Origin: JBFGJY01 sp041576975
GTDB taxonomy: Bacteria; Pseudomonadota; Gammaproteobacteria; UBA4575
Assembly: GCA_041576975.1 (NCBI GenBank)
Contig: JBFGJY010000003.1
Location: forward strand, 17,743-81,742
Length of the DNA stretch: 64,000 bases
Direction of reading: 5' to 3'
The notes beneath the pieces were generated by a model. The model made no database searches. It saw nothing but the letters and a program-made list of their open reading frames with translations, and was not told where the DNA came from. This document shows, in pieces, positions 15,406-28,280 of this stretch. Numbering within the stretch: the first letter of the stretch is position 1; the number at the start of each line of letters is the position of its first letter. Made by a program: the position numbers and the translations under genes.

Positions 15406-17235
15406 TTATTCAACAGTAACGGATTTGGCTAAATTGCGTGGTTGGTCGACGTCGGTGTTTTTCAAAATGGCAACGTGATAGGCAAGTAGTTGTAATGGAA
15501 CAGTAAAGATTATTGGTGCTACAGCGTTTTCGGGTGCATCGACTTCTATCACAATGGTGTCAGGTTCTGAAACAAATCCAGAGCTGACATCTGCAAACAC
15601 ATGCAGTACGCCGCCACGTGAACGAACTTCTTCTAGATTGGATTTTAGCTTCTCTAGTAATTCATCATTGGGTGCCACAGCAATGACAGGAATTTTGTCA
15701 TCTACAAGTGCAATGGGTCCGTGTTTTAATTCGCCAGCAGGGTAGGCTTCGGCGTGAATATAAGTAATTTCTTTTAGTTTTAACGCACCCTCCATCGCCA
15801 CCGGATGATGAATACCACGGCCTAAAAACAACGCGTGCTGTTTATCGCCATAGTGTTTCGCTAATTTTTTGATCTTGGCATCTAGTTCTAATACTTTGTT
15901 AATTCGGGTTGGAAGGTTTGTAAGTTGCTCAACTAATATTTTTTCAAGCTCTCCGTGTAAACTATGACGACGACCCGCAGTAATCACAAGCAACAATAAT
16001 GCTACAAGTTGAGTGGTAAAGGCCTTGGTGGAGGCTACTCCAATTTCAGGTCCAGCATGGGTCATTAACACGAGATCCGATTCACGAACTAATGAGCTTT
16101 CCGGAACATTACAAATAACCAGTAAGCCTATGTAGGATTCTTGTTTAGCTTGTTGCAGGGCCGCTAGCGTATCTGCGGTTTCACCAGACTGTGAAATGGC
16201 TACAAACAAAGTCCCAGGCTGGACTACATGTTTGCGATAACGAAATTCACTGGCGACATCCACAAAACAAGGAATGCCAGCAAGTTCTTCAAACCAAAAC
16301 TTAGCAATGAGCCCGGCATGGTAACTGGTACCACAAGCGATAATTTGTATGACTTTTGTTTGATCTAAAATTTCTTTTGCTTTGGGACCAAGAATTTGTT
16401 CGGCAACATGGCCATAGATTAATCTTCCCTCAAGTGTGTCAGCGATGGCTTGTGGTTGCTCATAAATTTCTTTTAGCATGTAGTGTGGGTAACCACCTTT
16501 ATTTGCAGCATCAGAAGATAGTTTGCTAATTTTTGAAGCACGCTCTACTACGGCACCCGTATGATCAAATATTTTTATTGCATCACGTGTGATTTGTGCA
16601 ATATCGCCATTCTCTAAAAATATAAATTTATGAGTTTCTTTTAATAAAGCCTGTACATCTGAGGCAATAAAGTTTTCCTTCTCGCCGATGCCAATCACTA
16701 ATGGGCTTCCGCTACGTGCAGCAATTAATTTTTCTGGGTCATTTTTATCAATCACGCCCAGTGCATAAGCACCTTTTAAATCTTTTATGGTTTTGCTTAC
16801 AGCTTCAAAAAGATTGTTATCTTGATCTAAATAGAAAACGATTTGATGTGCAATTACCTCAGTATCGGTATCTGAAGTAAAGCTAAAACCTTGCTTAGTT
16901 TGTTGTGCTTTAAGTTCTTCGAAATTTTCAATAATACCATTATGAACAATTGCAACTCGGTTATTACATATATGCGGATGTGCGTTGCTTTCTGCTGGTT
17001 CCCCATGCGTGGCCCAACGAGTATGTGCAATACCCAGGTCTCCTGCAAGCGCAGATTCGTCTAGAGCATTACTTAATTCACTTACTTTGCCTGTCTTACG
17101 TATCCGTTTTAAATCTCCATTTGTAAGCACAGCCATGCCTGCAGAATCATAGCCTCGGTATTCCAGGCGACGCAGACCTTCTAATAAAATGTGTGATACA
17201 TCTCTATTTGCAATTGCGCCAACTATTCCACACAT
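15406..17235 (-). CDS. glmS: glutamine--fructose-6-phosphate aminotransferase (isomerizing)
   Basis: 609 residues, the usual length. Makes glucosamine-6-phosphate from fructose-6-phosphate and glutamine, the first committed step to UDP-GlcNAc for peptidoglycan and LPS. The N-terminal glutaminase has the catalytic Cys right after Met (MCGIVGAIANR); two SIS domains follow (CGTSYHAG; SQSGETADT); the C-terminus LAKSVTVE matches the E. coli enzyme. It starts 1 base after the glmU stop, so the two are co-transcribed, probably with the ATP synthase genes upstream. Confidence 0.98.
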   Translation of the reverse strand: MCGIVGAIANRDVSHILLEGLRRLEYRGYDSAGMAVLTNGDLKRIRKTGKVSELSNALDESALAGDLGIAHTRWATHGEPAESNAHPHICNNRVAIVHNGIIENFEELKAQQTKQGFSFTSDTDTEVIAHQIVFYLDQDNNLFEAVSKTIKDLKGAYALGVIDKNDPEKLIAARSGSPLVIGIGEKENFIASDVQALLKETHKFIFLENGDIAQITRDAIKIFDHTGAVVERASKISKLSSDAANKGGYPHYMLKEIYEQPQAIADTLEGRLIYGHVAEQILGPKAKEILDQTKVIQIIACGTSYHAGLIAKFWFEELAGIPCFVDVASEFRYRKHVVQPGTLFVAISQSGETADTLAALQQAKQESYIGLLVICNVPESSLVRESDLVLMTHAGPEIGVASTKAFTTQLVALLLLVITAGRRHSLHGELEKILVEQLTNLPTRINKVLELDAKIKKLAKHYGDKQHALFLGRGIHHPVAMEGALKLKEITYIHAEAYPAGELKHGPIALVDDKIPVIAVAPNDELLEKLKSNLEEVRSRGGVLHVFADVSSGFVSEPDTIVIEVDAPENAVAPIIFTVPLQLLAYHVAILKNTDVDQPRNLAKSVTVE

Positions 17236-17236
17236 A

Positions 17237-18610
17237 CTATCTTTTCTTTTTTACTTTTTTAGGACGTTGCCAGTTTTCTACAGTGACTTGTTTGCTACGT
17301 GCTAGTGTAAGTTTTTCTTTGGGCGAATCTTTGGTTATGGTCGATCCTGCGCCAATGGTAGCGCCATCACCGATTGTGACGGGTGCTACAAATTGTGTGT
17401 CTGAGCCAACAAATACGTTATCACCAATGATGGTGCGATGTTTGTTAGCCCCGTCATAATTACAAGTAATCGTGCCAGCACCAATATTGACATCTGTGCC
17501 TAGGTCGCTATCCCCAATATAGCTTAAGTGATTAATTTTACTGCCCGTTTTAATATTGGAATTTTTAATTTCAACAAAGTTGCCGGCTTTGACATTTTCA
17601 CCGAGCTTTGTATCTGGTCGAATGCGTGCAAATGGCCCTAATTCGCAGTTACGCCCGATCAAAGCATTTTCAATGTGGCAGTTTGCATGAATGCAAGTGC
17701 CTGCTTCAATAATTGTATTAATTATCACGGCATTAGCACCTACCTTAACACCATCACCGAGGTGGTTATTACCTACAAATACTGTATTCACATCAATTTC
17801 TATATCTTTACCAATTTGTAGTTCCCCGCGCACATCAATTCGATTTGGGTCCATTAGTGTTGCGCCATTATTCATTAATTGCTCCGCAATGCGGCGTTGA
17901 TAAATTCGTTCTACTTCTGCAAGTTGAGATTTATTATTGATTCCAAGTACTTCATTAGAGTTATCACAGACGATAGCTTCAACTTTACATTGATCCTTCA
18001 CTGCTAGCCCAATGCAATCGGTTAAGTAATATTCCTGTTGTGCATTGTCATTATTAATTTGTGCGAGCCATTCTTTTAACAAATTCGAACGCGTTGCAAG
18101 AATTCCTGTGTTGATCTCATTAATAGCCAGCGTTTTACTGTCAGCATCTTTTTGCTCCACGATACACTGCACCTTGTGTTGTGCATCGCGCACGATACGT
18201 CCATACCCAGTCGGGTCATTTAACTTTGCAGACAATATAACAAGTTGATGTTGTATTAATTGTTCAATGAGTGGCTGTAACGTTACAGATGCTAATAGCG
18301 GCACATCCCCATATAGAATCAGAACATTTTGATCGTCATCTAAATTTGGCAATACTTGTTGAACTGCATGGCCGGTGCCCAATTGTTCACTTTGAAGGCA
18401 CCAATTTATGGAATCATCATCAATCACCGCTTTAACACGATCAGCTCCATGCCCGATCACCACATGGATCGCTTCTGGGGATAAACTTTGTGCGCACTTT
18501 ATTACATGAGCCAACATCGGTTTGCCTGCTACTTTATGCATAACCTTTGGCAGATCACTATGCATACGTTTGCCCTGGCCTGCAGCAAGAATGACGATGT
18601 GTAACCCCAT
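17237..18610 (-). CDS. glmU: bifunctional GlcNAc-1-P uridyltransferase / glucosamine-1-P acetyltransferase
   Basis: 457 residues. The N-terminal nucleotidyltransferase (about 1-230) has ILAAGQGKRMHSDLPKVMH; E. coli-type enzymes usually read GKGTRM here. The C-terminal left-handed beta helix (about 250-430, hexapeptide repeats) carries the acetyltransferase, with GNFVEIKNS and NYDGANKHRTIIGD. It completes UDP-GlcNAc synthesis from the GlmS product. The C-terminus is rich in lysine and arginine (RPKKVKKKR). It lies 169 bases after atpC. Confidence 0.98.
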   Translation of the reverse strand: MGLHIVILAAGQGKRMHSDLPKVMHKVAGKPMLAHVIKCAQSLSPEAIHVVIGHGADRVKAVIDDDSINWCLQSEQLGTGHAVQQVLPNLDDDQNVLILYGDVPLLASVTLQPLIEQLIQHQLVILSAKLNDPTGYGRIVRDAQHKVQCIVEQKDADSKTLAINEINTGILATRSNLLKEWLAQINNDNAQQEYYLTDCIGLAVKDQCKVEAIVCDNSNEVLGINNKSQLAEVERIYQRRIAEQLMNNGATLMDPNRIDVRGELQIGKDIEIDVNTVFVGNNHLGDGVKVGANAVIINTIIEAGTCIHANCHIENALIGRNCELGPFARIRPDTKLGENVKAGNFVEIKNSNIKTGSKINHLSYIGDSDLGTDVNIGAGTITCNYDGANKHRTIIGDNVFVGSDTQFVAPVTIGDGATIGAGSTITKDSPKEKLTLARSKQVTVENWQRPKKVKKKR

Positions 18611-18779
18611 TGTATTTATTTAACGCTATTCGAATTCAAAGACTGTAACTGTGTTGGATCCATACATTGTGTAACAAGAGCTAGTATCAAGATAGCTTCT
18701 CATGCTTCGGGATTCACCGAATGGATAAGTAAAGTTGTCGGTGGAAAGTGCTAGTACGTATCAGCAGCAATAAGAGCGA

Positions 18780-19202
18780 TTATCTTTTTAGTTTGCGCAA
18801 TCTCTCGATCATACGAAGTTGCTCGGCGGCTCTAACAAGTTCAGCTTGTGCCTTGGCCGCATCAAAGTCGCCTTTTTGGTCTTTTAGGGCATCTTCAGCA
18901 CGCTGTTTAGCTTCCAAGGCCTTGGCTTCATCAAGATCTTCGGCGCGGATAGCCGTATCTGAAAGCACTGTCACGACATGAGGTTGGACCTCCAGAATAC
19001 CGCCGGATACATAGAGATATTGATCTTCATGGCCTTCAATTTCGATTTTCAATTCACCTGGTCGAAGGCTGGTGACCAAAGGGGTGTGACGTGGGTAAAT
19101 GCCGACATCACCCATCACTGCAGGTGCAAACACAGCAGAGATAGTGCCGGAAAAAAGTTCTTTTTCCGCACTCACTACATCTAGATGAATCGTCATGGCC
19201 AT
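18780..19202 (-). CDS. atpC: F1 ATP synthase epsilon subunit
   Basis: 140 residues: an N-terminal beta sandwich ([36 protein letters not shown]) and a C-terminal helical hairpin ending in ERLRKLKR. Couples rotation of gamma/c-ring to catalysis and inhibits hydrolysis. Last gene of the atp operon, 9 bases after atpD. Confidence 0.97.
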   Translation of the reverse strand: MAMTIHLDVVSAEKELFSGTISAVFAPAVMGDVGIYPRHTPLVTSLRPGELKIEIEGHEDQYLYVSGGILEVQPHVVTVLSDTAIRAEDLDEAKALEAKQRAEDALKDQKGDFDAAKAQAELVRAAEQLRMIERLRKLKR

Positions 19203-19211
19203 ACCTCCTCC

Positions 19212-20600
<1,389 letters not shown>

Positions 20601-20631
20601 TTACTATGTAAATTAACTATTAAATCAATTA

Positions 20632-21495
20632 TTAAACGGCAGCAGCACCGCCAACGATCTCAGAAATTTCTTGTGTAATGGCTGCCTGTCGCGCTTTGTT
20701 ATAAGCAAGCTGCAATTCTGAAATAAGTTCACCGGCATTGTCTGTAGCACTTTTCATCGCAATCATTCTTGCTGCCATTTCACATGCAACATTTTCTACC
20801 ACTGCTTGGTAGACAATGGACTCAATATAGCGTGTCAATAAGCCATCCAATACCGTTTTTGCATCAGGCTCGTAGATGTAGTCCCAGTGATGTTTCAATT
20901 CTTCATTTTCTTCAGAAACCAATGGTAACAATGTCGATACTTTTGGCTTTTGCGTCATGGTATTTACAAATTCATTCTCAACCAAAAACAAACGATCGAT
21001 ATTGCCATCTGTATAAGCGTCTAGCATCGCTTTTACCGTACCAATCAATTCATTGATATGAATCGTGTCTCCAAGATGTGAAACTTGAGAAACAATATTA
21101 CTGGAAAACCTTTTGAAGAATTGTGTTCCCTTTGCGCCGATTATACATAAATCAATTTCTATATTTTGTTTCTGCCACTCTTGCATGGCTCTTAATGCTG
21201 CTTTAAACGCATTGATGTTCAAACCACCGCATAATCCTCTATCAGTAGAAACGATAATGAAACCCACGCGCTTCACCTCTGGGTGTTCGATTAAAAATGG
21301 ATGATGATATTCTGCGCTGGCATTGGCGAGGTGACCAATTACATTAAGCATTTTCTGTGAATACGGCCGAGTCGCCTTCATGCGATCTTGGGCTTTACGC
21401 ATTTTACTTGCCGCCACCATTTCCATTGCCTTGGTGATCTTCTGAGTATTTTTAATACTCGCAATCTGTGTACGTATTTCTTTTTCGCCAGCCAT
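20632..21495 (-). CDS. atpG: F1 ATP synthase gamma subunit
   Basis: 287 residues. Rotor shaft: N-terminal and C-terminal helices form the coiled coil ([20 protein letters not shown] at the start; [20 protein letters not shown] at the end), with the Rossmann-like [11 protein letters not shown] centre. Starts 12 bases after atpA. Confidence 0.97.
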   Translation of the reverse strand: MAGEKEIRTQIASIKNTQKITKAMEMVAASKMRKAQDRMKATRPYSQKMLNVIGHLANASAEYHHPFLIEHPEVKRVGFIIVSTDRGLCGGLNINAFKAALRAMQEWQKQNIEIDLCIIGAKGTQFFKRFSSNIVSQVSHLGDTIHINELIGTVKAMLDAYTDGNIDRLFLVENEFVNTMTQKPKVSTLLPLVSEENEELKHHWDYIYEPDAKTVLDGLLTRYIESIVYQAVVENVACEMAARMIAMKSATDNAGELISELQLAYNKARQAAITQEISEIVGGAAAV

Positions 21496-21507
21496 TACGC
21501 TATTGCT

Positions 21508-23049
21508 CTACCAAGTTCCCTTAGCTTTAAAGTCTTCAATCGCTTTGCGAAGCGCGGCCTCAACATCGTCGTCATAATCGCCTGTACTATTGATTTTGTC
21601 TAACAGGTCTTTGTATTGCGAGCGCATAAAGTCATGCATAGCGTGTTCAAACTGTACAACTATGCCCACTTCAACATCATCAACATAGCCCTGATCCACA
21701 GCGAATAAAGACACGGCCATCTCTGCAATAGTTAAAGGTTTGTATTGGGGTTGTTTCATTAATTCCATCACACGCTCACCGCGTTCTAGCTGCTTTCGGG
21801 TTTGTTCATCAAGGTCCGAGGCGAACTGCGAAAACGCAGCTAGCTCACGATACTGCGCTAACGCCAAACGAACACCGCCGCCAAGCTTTTTAATGATTTT
21901 AGTTTGTGCGGCACCACCAACCCGTGATACGGATAGACCTGCATTAATTGCAGGGCGGAATCCTGCGTTAAACAAATCACTTTCTAAAAAGATTTGTCCA
22001 TCAGTAATGGAAATCACATTGGTGGGCACAAACGCCGAAACGTCACCGGCTTGTGTTTCAATAATCGGTAACGCCGTAAGCGAACCGGTCTGACCTTTTA
22101 CTTCACCATTAGTAAATTGTTCAACATAGTCGACATTTACACGAGAGGCGCGTTCCAATAATCGTGAGTGCAAATAAAATACATCACCTGGATATGCTTC
22201 ACGACCTGGCGGACGCCTTAATAACAAAGATACTTGGCGATACGCCCAAGCTTGTTTGGTTAAGTCGTCATAAATAATAAGTGCGTCTTCGCCACGGTCA
22301 CGGAAATATTCTCCCATAGCACAACCTGAATAGGGCGCAATGTATTGCATCGCTGCGGACTCGGATGCACTGGCTGCGACGATGATGGTATGCCCCATCG
22401 CGTCATGCTCTTCAAGTTTGCGCACCACGTTCGCTATCGATGAGTTCTTTTGGCCGATGGCGACGTAGATACATTTAATGCCAGTGCCTTTTTGATTAAT
22501 GATGGCGTCAATCGCAACGGCGGTTTTACCAGTTTGGCGATCGCCGATTATAAGTTCGCGTTGCCCACGCCCGATGGGTACCATGGAGTCAATGGATTTC
22601 AGTCCAGTTTGTACAGGTTGGCTAACAGATTGGCGTTCGATTACTCCCGGAGCAATTTTTTCAATCGGTGAAGCTGTGGCACAATCCACTGGTCCCTTGC
22701 CATCTACACCATTGCCCAATGAGTCTACAACGCGGCCCAGCAATTCAGGCCCCACTGGTACTTCTAAAATTCTTCCTGTACAAGAAACTTTGTTGCCTTC
22801 AGTGATGTGCTTGTAATCGCCAAGCACCACGGCCCCTACGGAGTCACGCTCTAAGTTCAACGCCATGCCAAAGGTATTCTGCGGAAACTCAAGCATCTCG
22901 CCGGCCATAACATCGGCTAAGCCATGAATGCGGACAATGCCGTCGGTCACACCCACTACCGTGCCTTCGGTGCGCGCCTCGGCGATTGCTTCAAAATTCT
23001 CAATACGTTTTTTAATTAACTCGCTAATTTCAGTTGGGTTAAGTTGCAT
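21508..23049 (-). CDS. atpA: F1 ATP synthase alpha subunit
   Basis: 513 residues, same length as in E. coli. Non-catalytic nucleotide-binding subunit with Walker [14 protein letters not shown], the arginine-finger region [10 protein letters not shown], and the usual N-terminal [12 protein letters not shown] that contacts delta. Canonical. Confidence 0.98.
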   Translation of the reverse strand: MQLNPTEISELIKKRIENFEAIAEARTEGTVVGVTDGIVRIHGLADVMAGEMLEFPQNTFGMALNLERDSVGAVVLGDYKHITEGNKVSCTGRILEVPVGPELLGRVVDSLGNGVDGKGPVDCATASPIEKIAPGVIERQSVSQPVQTGLKSIDSMVPIGRGQRELIIGDRQTGKTAVAIDAIINQKGTGIKCIYVAIGQKNSSIANVVRKLEEHDAMGHTIIVAASASESAAMQYIAPYSGCAMGEYFRDRGEDALIIYDDLTKQAWAYRQVSLLLRRPPGREAYPGDVFYLHSRLLERASRVNVDYVEQFTNGEVKGQTGSLTALPIIETQAGDVSAFVPTNVISITDGQIFLESDLFNAGFRPAINAGLSVSRVGGAAQTKIIKKLGGGVRLALAQYRELAAFSQFASDLDEQTRKQLERGERVMELMKQPQYKPLTIAEMAVSLFAVDQGYVDDVEVGIVVQFEHAMHDFMRSQYKDLLDKINSTGDYDDDVEAALRKAIEDFKAKGTW

Positions 23050-23084
23050 TTTCGATTCCTCTTATTTGCCCTTAGCTAAAATAT

Positions 23085-23621
23085 TTAATGTGTGAGGGCT
23101 GTGGAAAGCTTATTGAGCCGTCCACGAACGGACCCATCTATTACTAAATCGCCTGCACGAATAACCGCGCCACCGATGAGTGCTTCATCGATACGCGAAG
23201 TAAGGCGCACTTTTTTTCCTAAGCGCTGTGTCAACGATGCAGCAATACTTGTTAATTGCGACTCATTGATATCGCTTGCAGAAATTACTTCTGCATCGAC
23301 TGTGCCTTCTGCATCAGCTCTATAATGTTGATACAGGGCAGCTATTTCAGGCAATAGCGTTATGCGATCATTCTCGGCTAATAGCTTAATAAAATTTTTG
23401 GCGCGCTTATTTATTTGCTCTTCACAAACAGAGATAAAAAGATCTGCTGTTTGTTGTTGAGATAGCCTGGGACTATCTAACAATGCACGCATGGTGGGGT
23501 CATAGGCTACTGCGGCCATAACGGCTAACATCTCAGTCCATTGTTGTTGTTCACTATTTGCCTGTGCAATATCAAATGCGGCGCGTGCGTAAGGTCTAGC
23601 TGTTGTAGTGAGTTCGGACAT
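23085..23621 (-). CDS. atpH: F1 ATP synthase delta subunit
   Basis: 178 residues. Stator subunit joining F1 to the b dimer: ARPYARAAFDIA at the start and a C-terminal DEALIGGAVIRAGDLVIDGS, both family hallmarks. Lies between atpF and atpA as usual. Confidence 0.96.
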   Translation of the reverse strand: MSELTTTARPYARAAFDIAQANSEQQQWTEMLAVMAAVAYDPTMRALLDSPRLSQQQTADLFISVCEEQINKRAKNFIKLLAENDRITLLPEIAALYQHYRADAEGTVDAEVISASDINESQLTSIAASLTQRLGKKVRLTSRIDEALIGGAVIRAGDLVIDGSVRGRLNKLSTALTH

Positions 23622-23641
23622 TTGCCTAGATATCTACTTTG

Positions 23642-24112
23642 TTAAATTTGTGCCGCCAATTCATTCAATATATCTTGGTGCGTACGCGCATCAATTTCTT
23701 TTTTCAAAATACGCTCTGCACCCGCTACCGCAATGGTTGAAACTTGTGTGCGCAATTGTTCTTTTGCACGATTTACTTCTTTTTCGACTTCGGCATGTGC
23801 GGCCTCTTTAATACGATTGCCTTCCTCGACCGCGACTGATTTTGCATCATCAACGATTTCATTTGCGCGCTTTTGCGCTTGATTCAGAATATTAGACGCT
23901 TGTTGCTTGGCCTCATGCAATTTTTTTTCGGCATTTTTCTCAGCCAACTCGTGCTGCTTGAAGCCACGCTCGGCTTCAGCAAGGCCGTCAGCGATTTTCT
24001 TTTTGCGTTCGTCCAGTGCCGCCATAATCGGCGGCCATACGAATTTCATGCAAAACCAAACAAAAACAATAAACGCAATCGTTTGGCCAAATAATGTGAG
24101 GTTAATGTTCAT
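23642..24112 (-). CDS. atpF: Fo ATP synthase subunit b
   Basis: 156 residues, E. coli length. One N-terminal membrane helix (NINLTLFGQTIAFIVFVWFC) followed by FVWPPIMAALDERKKKIADG and a long charged coiled coil, forming the peripheral stalk. 20 bases upstream of atpH. Confidence 0.97.
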   Translation of the reverse strand: MNINLTLFGQTIAFIVFVWFCMKFVWPPIMAALDERKKKIADGLAEAERGFKQHELAEKNAEKKLHEAKQQASNILNQAQKRANEIVDDAKSVAVEEGNRIKEAAHAEVEKEVNRAKEQLRTQVSTIAVAGAERILKKEIDARTHQDILNELAAQI

Positions 24113-24154
24113 GTTTGAACCTTAAATGTACTTCATTACAAATATGTTTTTGCT

Positions 24155-24412
<258 letters not shown>

Positions 24413-24450
24413 CTATTACAAATTGCATGAAATAAATATTCAGTTGATGG

Positions 24451-25323
<873 letters not shown>

Positions 25324-25728
25324 TTATTGAATTTGTCTAATTGTTCGATTGCTGGATTTAGGTTTAATTAATGGTACGAGCCACATGCACGACTGTGCTA
25401 TGAAGTAGGTTATAAATAATGTTAACGGATGAACTTCCTTATAATTTATAAATACAAGCGCAAATAACGCTACGGCTAACGTCAATTTGATGAGCTCTGC
25501 AATATATATGGACCACAACAAACTATATGGTTCTGCGTTTCGACGTTTAGTAAACAATTGACGCGCAAAATATATATTGGGTAAGACACAAATCAGCCCG
25601 CCTAAAAATGCAGATAAAGCCAACTCTTGCTTTACTGCAAACAGAACACCAGCTATGCAAAGGGTAATCAGCCATTGCGCAGTGTGTATTCGATTTACTA
25701 GCGATGGTATTATTAATTTACGAACCAA
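25324..25728 (-). CDS. atpI: ATP synthase assembly protein I
   Basis: 134 residues with four hydrophobic helices, fitting the AtpI family, which aids c-ring assembly and ion supply and is poorly conserved. Assigned mainly from topology and its position as first gene of the atp operon. Confidence 0.85.
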   Translation of the reverse strand: MVRKLIIPSLVNRIHTAQWLITLCIAGVLFAVKQELALSAFLGGLICVLPNIYFARQLFTKRRNAEPYSLLWSIYIAELIKLTLAVALFALVFINYKEVHPLTLFITYFIAQSCMWLVPLIKPKSSNRTIRQIQ

Positions 25729-25814
25729 ATTAATTTTATTTCTTTTGTCGGTTCGGACCTACAGCACTATTTCTAGCTGTTCAGGTCATGATTACGCACT
25801 CCCTTTAGCCCGCA

Positions 25815-25833
25815 AATGGTAATTATTATCATC
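25815..25833. promoter_or_regulatory. Fur-box-like site in the atp operon leader
   Basis: AATGGTAATTATTATCATC matches the 19-bp consensus AATGATAATNATTATCATT at all but two defined positions. It lies just downstream of the atp promoter, around +11 to +29 of the predicted transcript. Confidence 0.45.
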
Positions 25834-25850
25834 TCCCGCAAGAGACGTGC

Positions 25851-25879
25851 AGTATAAAATTTAGGCCGTAAAATCTCAA
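25851..25879 (-). promoter_or_regulatory. atp operon promoter
   Basis: Minus strand TTGAGA (25879-25874), 17-base spacer, TATACT (25856-25851). A good sigma-70 promoter about 120 bases before atpI. Confidence 0.65.
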
Positions 25880-25923
25880 CAGAATTAATCGTAGATTTAT
25901 ATTTATGCCTCTATAGAATCTAA

Positions 25924-26799
25924 CTACTTTACCTTGCCTGATAACTTCTCAACGATTCCCTCAAATTCATCGAGGTTGGCATAACGAATTTGCACGCGGC
26001 CGCTGCCACTTTTACTATGTTGGATGGTCACATTTGAGCCCATCTGGTCGGATAGCTTTTGTTCTAAGCGCATAATGTCAGGATCTGGATGACTGGCAGG
26101 GCGGGCTTGCGTTACATCCTTTTGCTGGACCTGTTTAACCAAGGTTTCGGCAGCACGTACCGAGAGCTGACGTCTTACGATAGCTTGCGCACAAGTTGTT
26201 TGTTCGGTTTTATTTAATGCCAGCAAGGCGCGCGCATGACCCATCTCGATTTGTCCTCGGTTTAACATTTCTTTAACCGGATCAGCCAGTGCCAATAAGC
26301 GCAAGCTGTTACTCACTGCCGCACGTGAGCGTCCCACCACCTCACCAACTTCTTGGTGAGTGAGCTCAAACTCTTCAATGAGATTTGAAAACGCATGTGC
26401 CTCTTCAAGTGGGTTCAGGTCTTCGCGTTGTAAATTTTCAATCAGTGCGATAGCTGCTGCTTCTTGGTCACTGACACTTTTAATAACTGCCGGGATATCA
26501 TGTAGTCCCGCTAGTTGTGCAGCTCGCCAGCGTCGTTCGCCGGCAATGAGTTGATATTCGCCATTAACTTTACGCACGACTATCGGTTGTACCACACCTT
26601 GTTGTCGTATTGAATTTGCCAGGGCCTCAAGCGCCTCAGGCTCTATCACTTGTCTAGGTTGGTATGGGCTTTGCTGGATCATTTCAATAGGGAGATGCTG
26701 TAAAGATTTACCCGCAGCACTAATGGATGTCTCGGTTTCTGCTGCACTTAGCAATACATCGACACCGAGAATCCCTAAACCACGTTTTTTCTTTGACAT
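25924..26799 (-). CDS. parB: chromosome partitioning protein ParB
   Basis: 291 residues from ATG 26799, chosen because the product then starts MSKKKRGLG as ParB proteins do; a GTG at 26829 would overlap parA. The CTPase/ParB domain has GERRWRAAQLAG (with ENLQREDLNPLEEA), then a helix-turn-helix (THQEVGEVVGRSRAAVSNSL). ParB loads at parS sites and spreads; two parS matches lie inside recF, about 10-11 kb away. Confidence 0.96.
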   Translation of the reverse strand: MSKKKRGLGILGVDVLLSAAETETSISAAGKSLQHLPIEMIQQSPYQPRQVIEPEALEALANSIRQQGVVQPIVVRKVNGEYQLIAGERRWRAAQLAGLHDIPAVIKSVSDQEAAAIALIENLQREDLNPLEEAHAFSNLIEEFELTHQEVGEVVGRSRAAVSNSLRLLALADPVKEMLNRGQIEMGHARALLALNKTEQTTCAQAIVRRQLSVRAAETLVKQVQQKDVTQARPASHPDPDIMRLEQKLSDQMGSNVTIQHSKSGSGRVQIRYANLDEFEGIVEKLSGKVK

Positions 26800-26818
26800 G
26801 ACTATAAATCCGCTTGAA

Positions 26819-27622
26819 TTAATTAACACTCACTGGTGGAGCTGTTGTTGCTATATGGCCTTCATTACGGCGTAGCATTTCGCCGGCTAGTGCCAAATAC
26901 GCTAACGCTCCGCGCGAACGTTTGTCATATAGTAACACCGGTAGTCCATGACTCGGCGCCTCAGCCAATGTGACATTACGAGGGATGATGGTGCGATAGA
27001 CACTATCACCAAAATGTGATGTGAGTTGTGCAGAGACGTCATTTGCCAGATTATTGCGTGGATCAAACATGGTGCGGAGTAAACCTTCAATTTTAAGCTC
27101 CGGATTGGCCGTCATGCGTACACGTTCAATAGTTCGTGTCAGTGCGGATAGGCCTTCCAGCGCATAGTACTCACACTGGGTTGGAATGATGACACTATTT
27201 GCAGCAACTAATCCATTCACGGTAAGCATGTTCAATGAGGGCGGACAATCAATAAAAATATAGTCATATTGTTCGCTGACTTCTTGTAAGGCTTTACGCA
27301 ATTTGAACTCGCGCCCCTTAAGTTCTAGCAACTTCACTTCGGCAATAGTGAGTTGTTCATTGCCAGGCATTAAGTCATAACCACCTTTACTACCGTATAC
27401 AATACATTCGCTCGCGAGTGCTTCATTCAGTAATACATGGGCTGTGGTCTTTTCTATAGTGCGCTTATCTACCCCCGAACCCATGGTAGCATTGCCTTGT
27501 GGGTCCAAATCGATTAACAACACATTGCGATTAGTTGCAGACATTGAAGCAGCTAGATTAACGGTGGTCGTTGTTTTACCCACACCGCCTTTTTGATTGG
27601 TAACAGAGATCGTTTTAGCCAT
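26819..27622 (-). CDS. parA: chromosome partitioning ATPase ParA
   Basis: 267 residues with the deviant Walker A KGGVGKTTTTVNLAA and DLDPQGNATMG. ParA forms the ATP-dependent gradient on the nucleoid that moves ParB-parS complexes. Its start overlaps the rsmG stop by 8 bases and parB follows, the usual rsmG-parA-parB order. Confidence 0.97.
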   Translation of the reverse strand: MAKTISVTNQKGGVGKTTTTVNLAASMSATNRNVLLIDLDPQGNATMGSGVDKRTIEKTTAHVLLNEALASECIVYGSKGGYDLMPGNEQLTIAEVKLLELKGREFKLRKALQEVSEQYDYIFIDCPPSLNMLTVNGLVAANSVIIPTQCEYYALEGLSALTRTIERVRMTANPELKIEGLLRTMFDPRNNLANDVSAQLTSHFGDSVYRTIIPRNVTLAEAPSHGLPVLLYDKRSRGALAYLALAGEMLRRNEGHIATTAPPVSVN

Positions 27623-28241
27623 TGCCCGCTTTCTTTTCGATTACGGCAATATGACGGTTTGCGTATAGGTTTGGGATATGCACCGCATAAATTCCAATTA
27701 AGCAATAGTTTTGAGGCAGATGTTGTAATTGAGTTCGTTTGCCAAGCATTACTATAACTTGCCCTTGACTTACTAGATGGTCGATAGACTCAATTAGTCT
27801 TTCACTCGCTGCAAAGGCCCTACTCACTACCGTATCAAACTCATGTGCCGGCGCAAACTTTTCTACGCGTTGTTGAACAACTTGAGCATTTTTTAACCCA
27901 ACCTCGATAATGGTTTGTTGGATAAAGCGGGCTTTTTTGGCATTCGCATCCAGCAATAAAAATTCTTTATCTTTATGCGCAATGGCAAGAGGAATCCCCG
28001 GGAGTCCGGCTCCACTACCTACATCAATGATTCTTTTGCCTTTTAAATAGGTTGCAACTGTCAAGCTGTCTAAAATATGTTTGTTTATTATCTCTTCTGA
28101 TCCTTCAATCGCAGTGAGGTTATAGGTTTTATTCCATTTTTGAAGTAGCTCAACAAATCGCAATAATGCATTAAGCTGCGCTTCATTTAATGAAATATGC
28201 AGCTGCTTAACACCGCTTTGTAGCAGCTCTGCATAGTTCAT
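27615..28241 (-). CDS. rsmG: 16S rRNA (guanine-527 N7) methyltransferase
   Basis: 208 residues. SAM-binding motif DVGSGAGLPGIPLAIA and the start region LLRFVELLQKWNKTYNLTAI are characteristic of RsmG/GidB. Methylates G527 of 16S rRNA. Lies 39 bases after mnmG. Confidence 0.97.
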   Translation of the reverse strand: MNYAELLQSGVKQLHISLNEAQLNALLRFVELLQKWNKTYNLTAIEGSEEIINKHILDSLTVATYLKGKRIIDVGSGAGLPGIPLAIAHKDKEFLLLDANAKKARFIQQTIIEVGLKNAQVVQQRVEKFAPAHEFDTVVSRAFAASERLIESIDHLVSQGQVIVMLGKRTQLQHLPQNYCLIGIYAVHIPNLYANRHIAVIEKKAGNG

Positions 28242-28280
28242 AGCTGACTCAGTAAACTCAGTTGTATTTATTGAAGAAAC

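Noticed and set aside
15406..17235. glmS ribozyme-type control
   Set aside because: glmS starts 1 base after glmU, leaving no leader; such ribozymes are known from Gram-positive bacteria.
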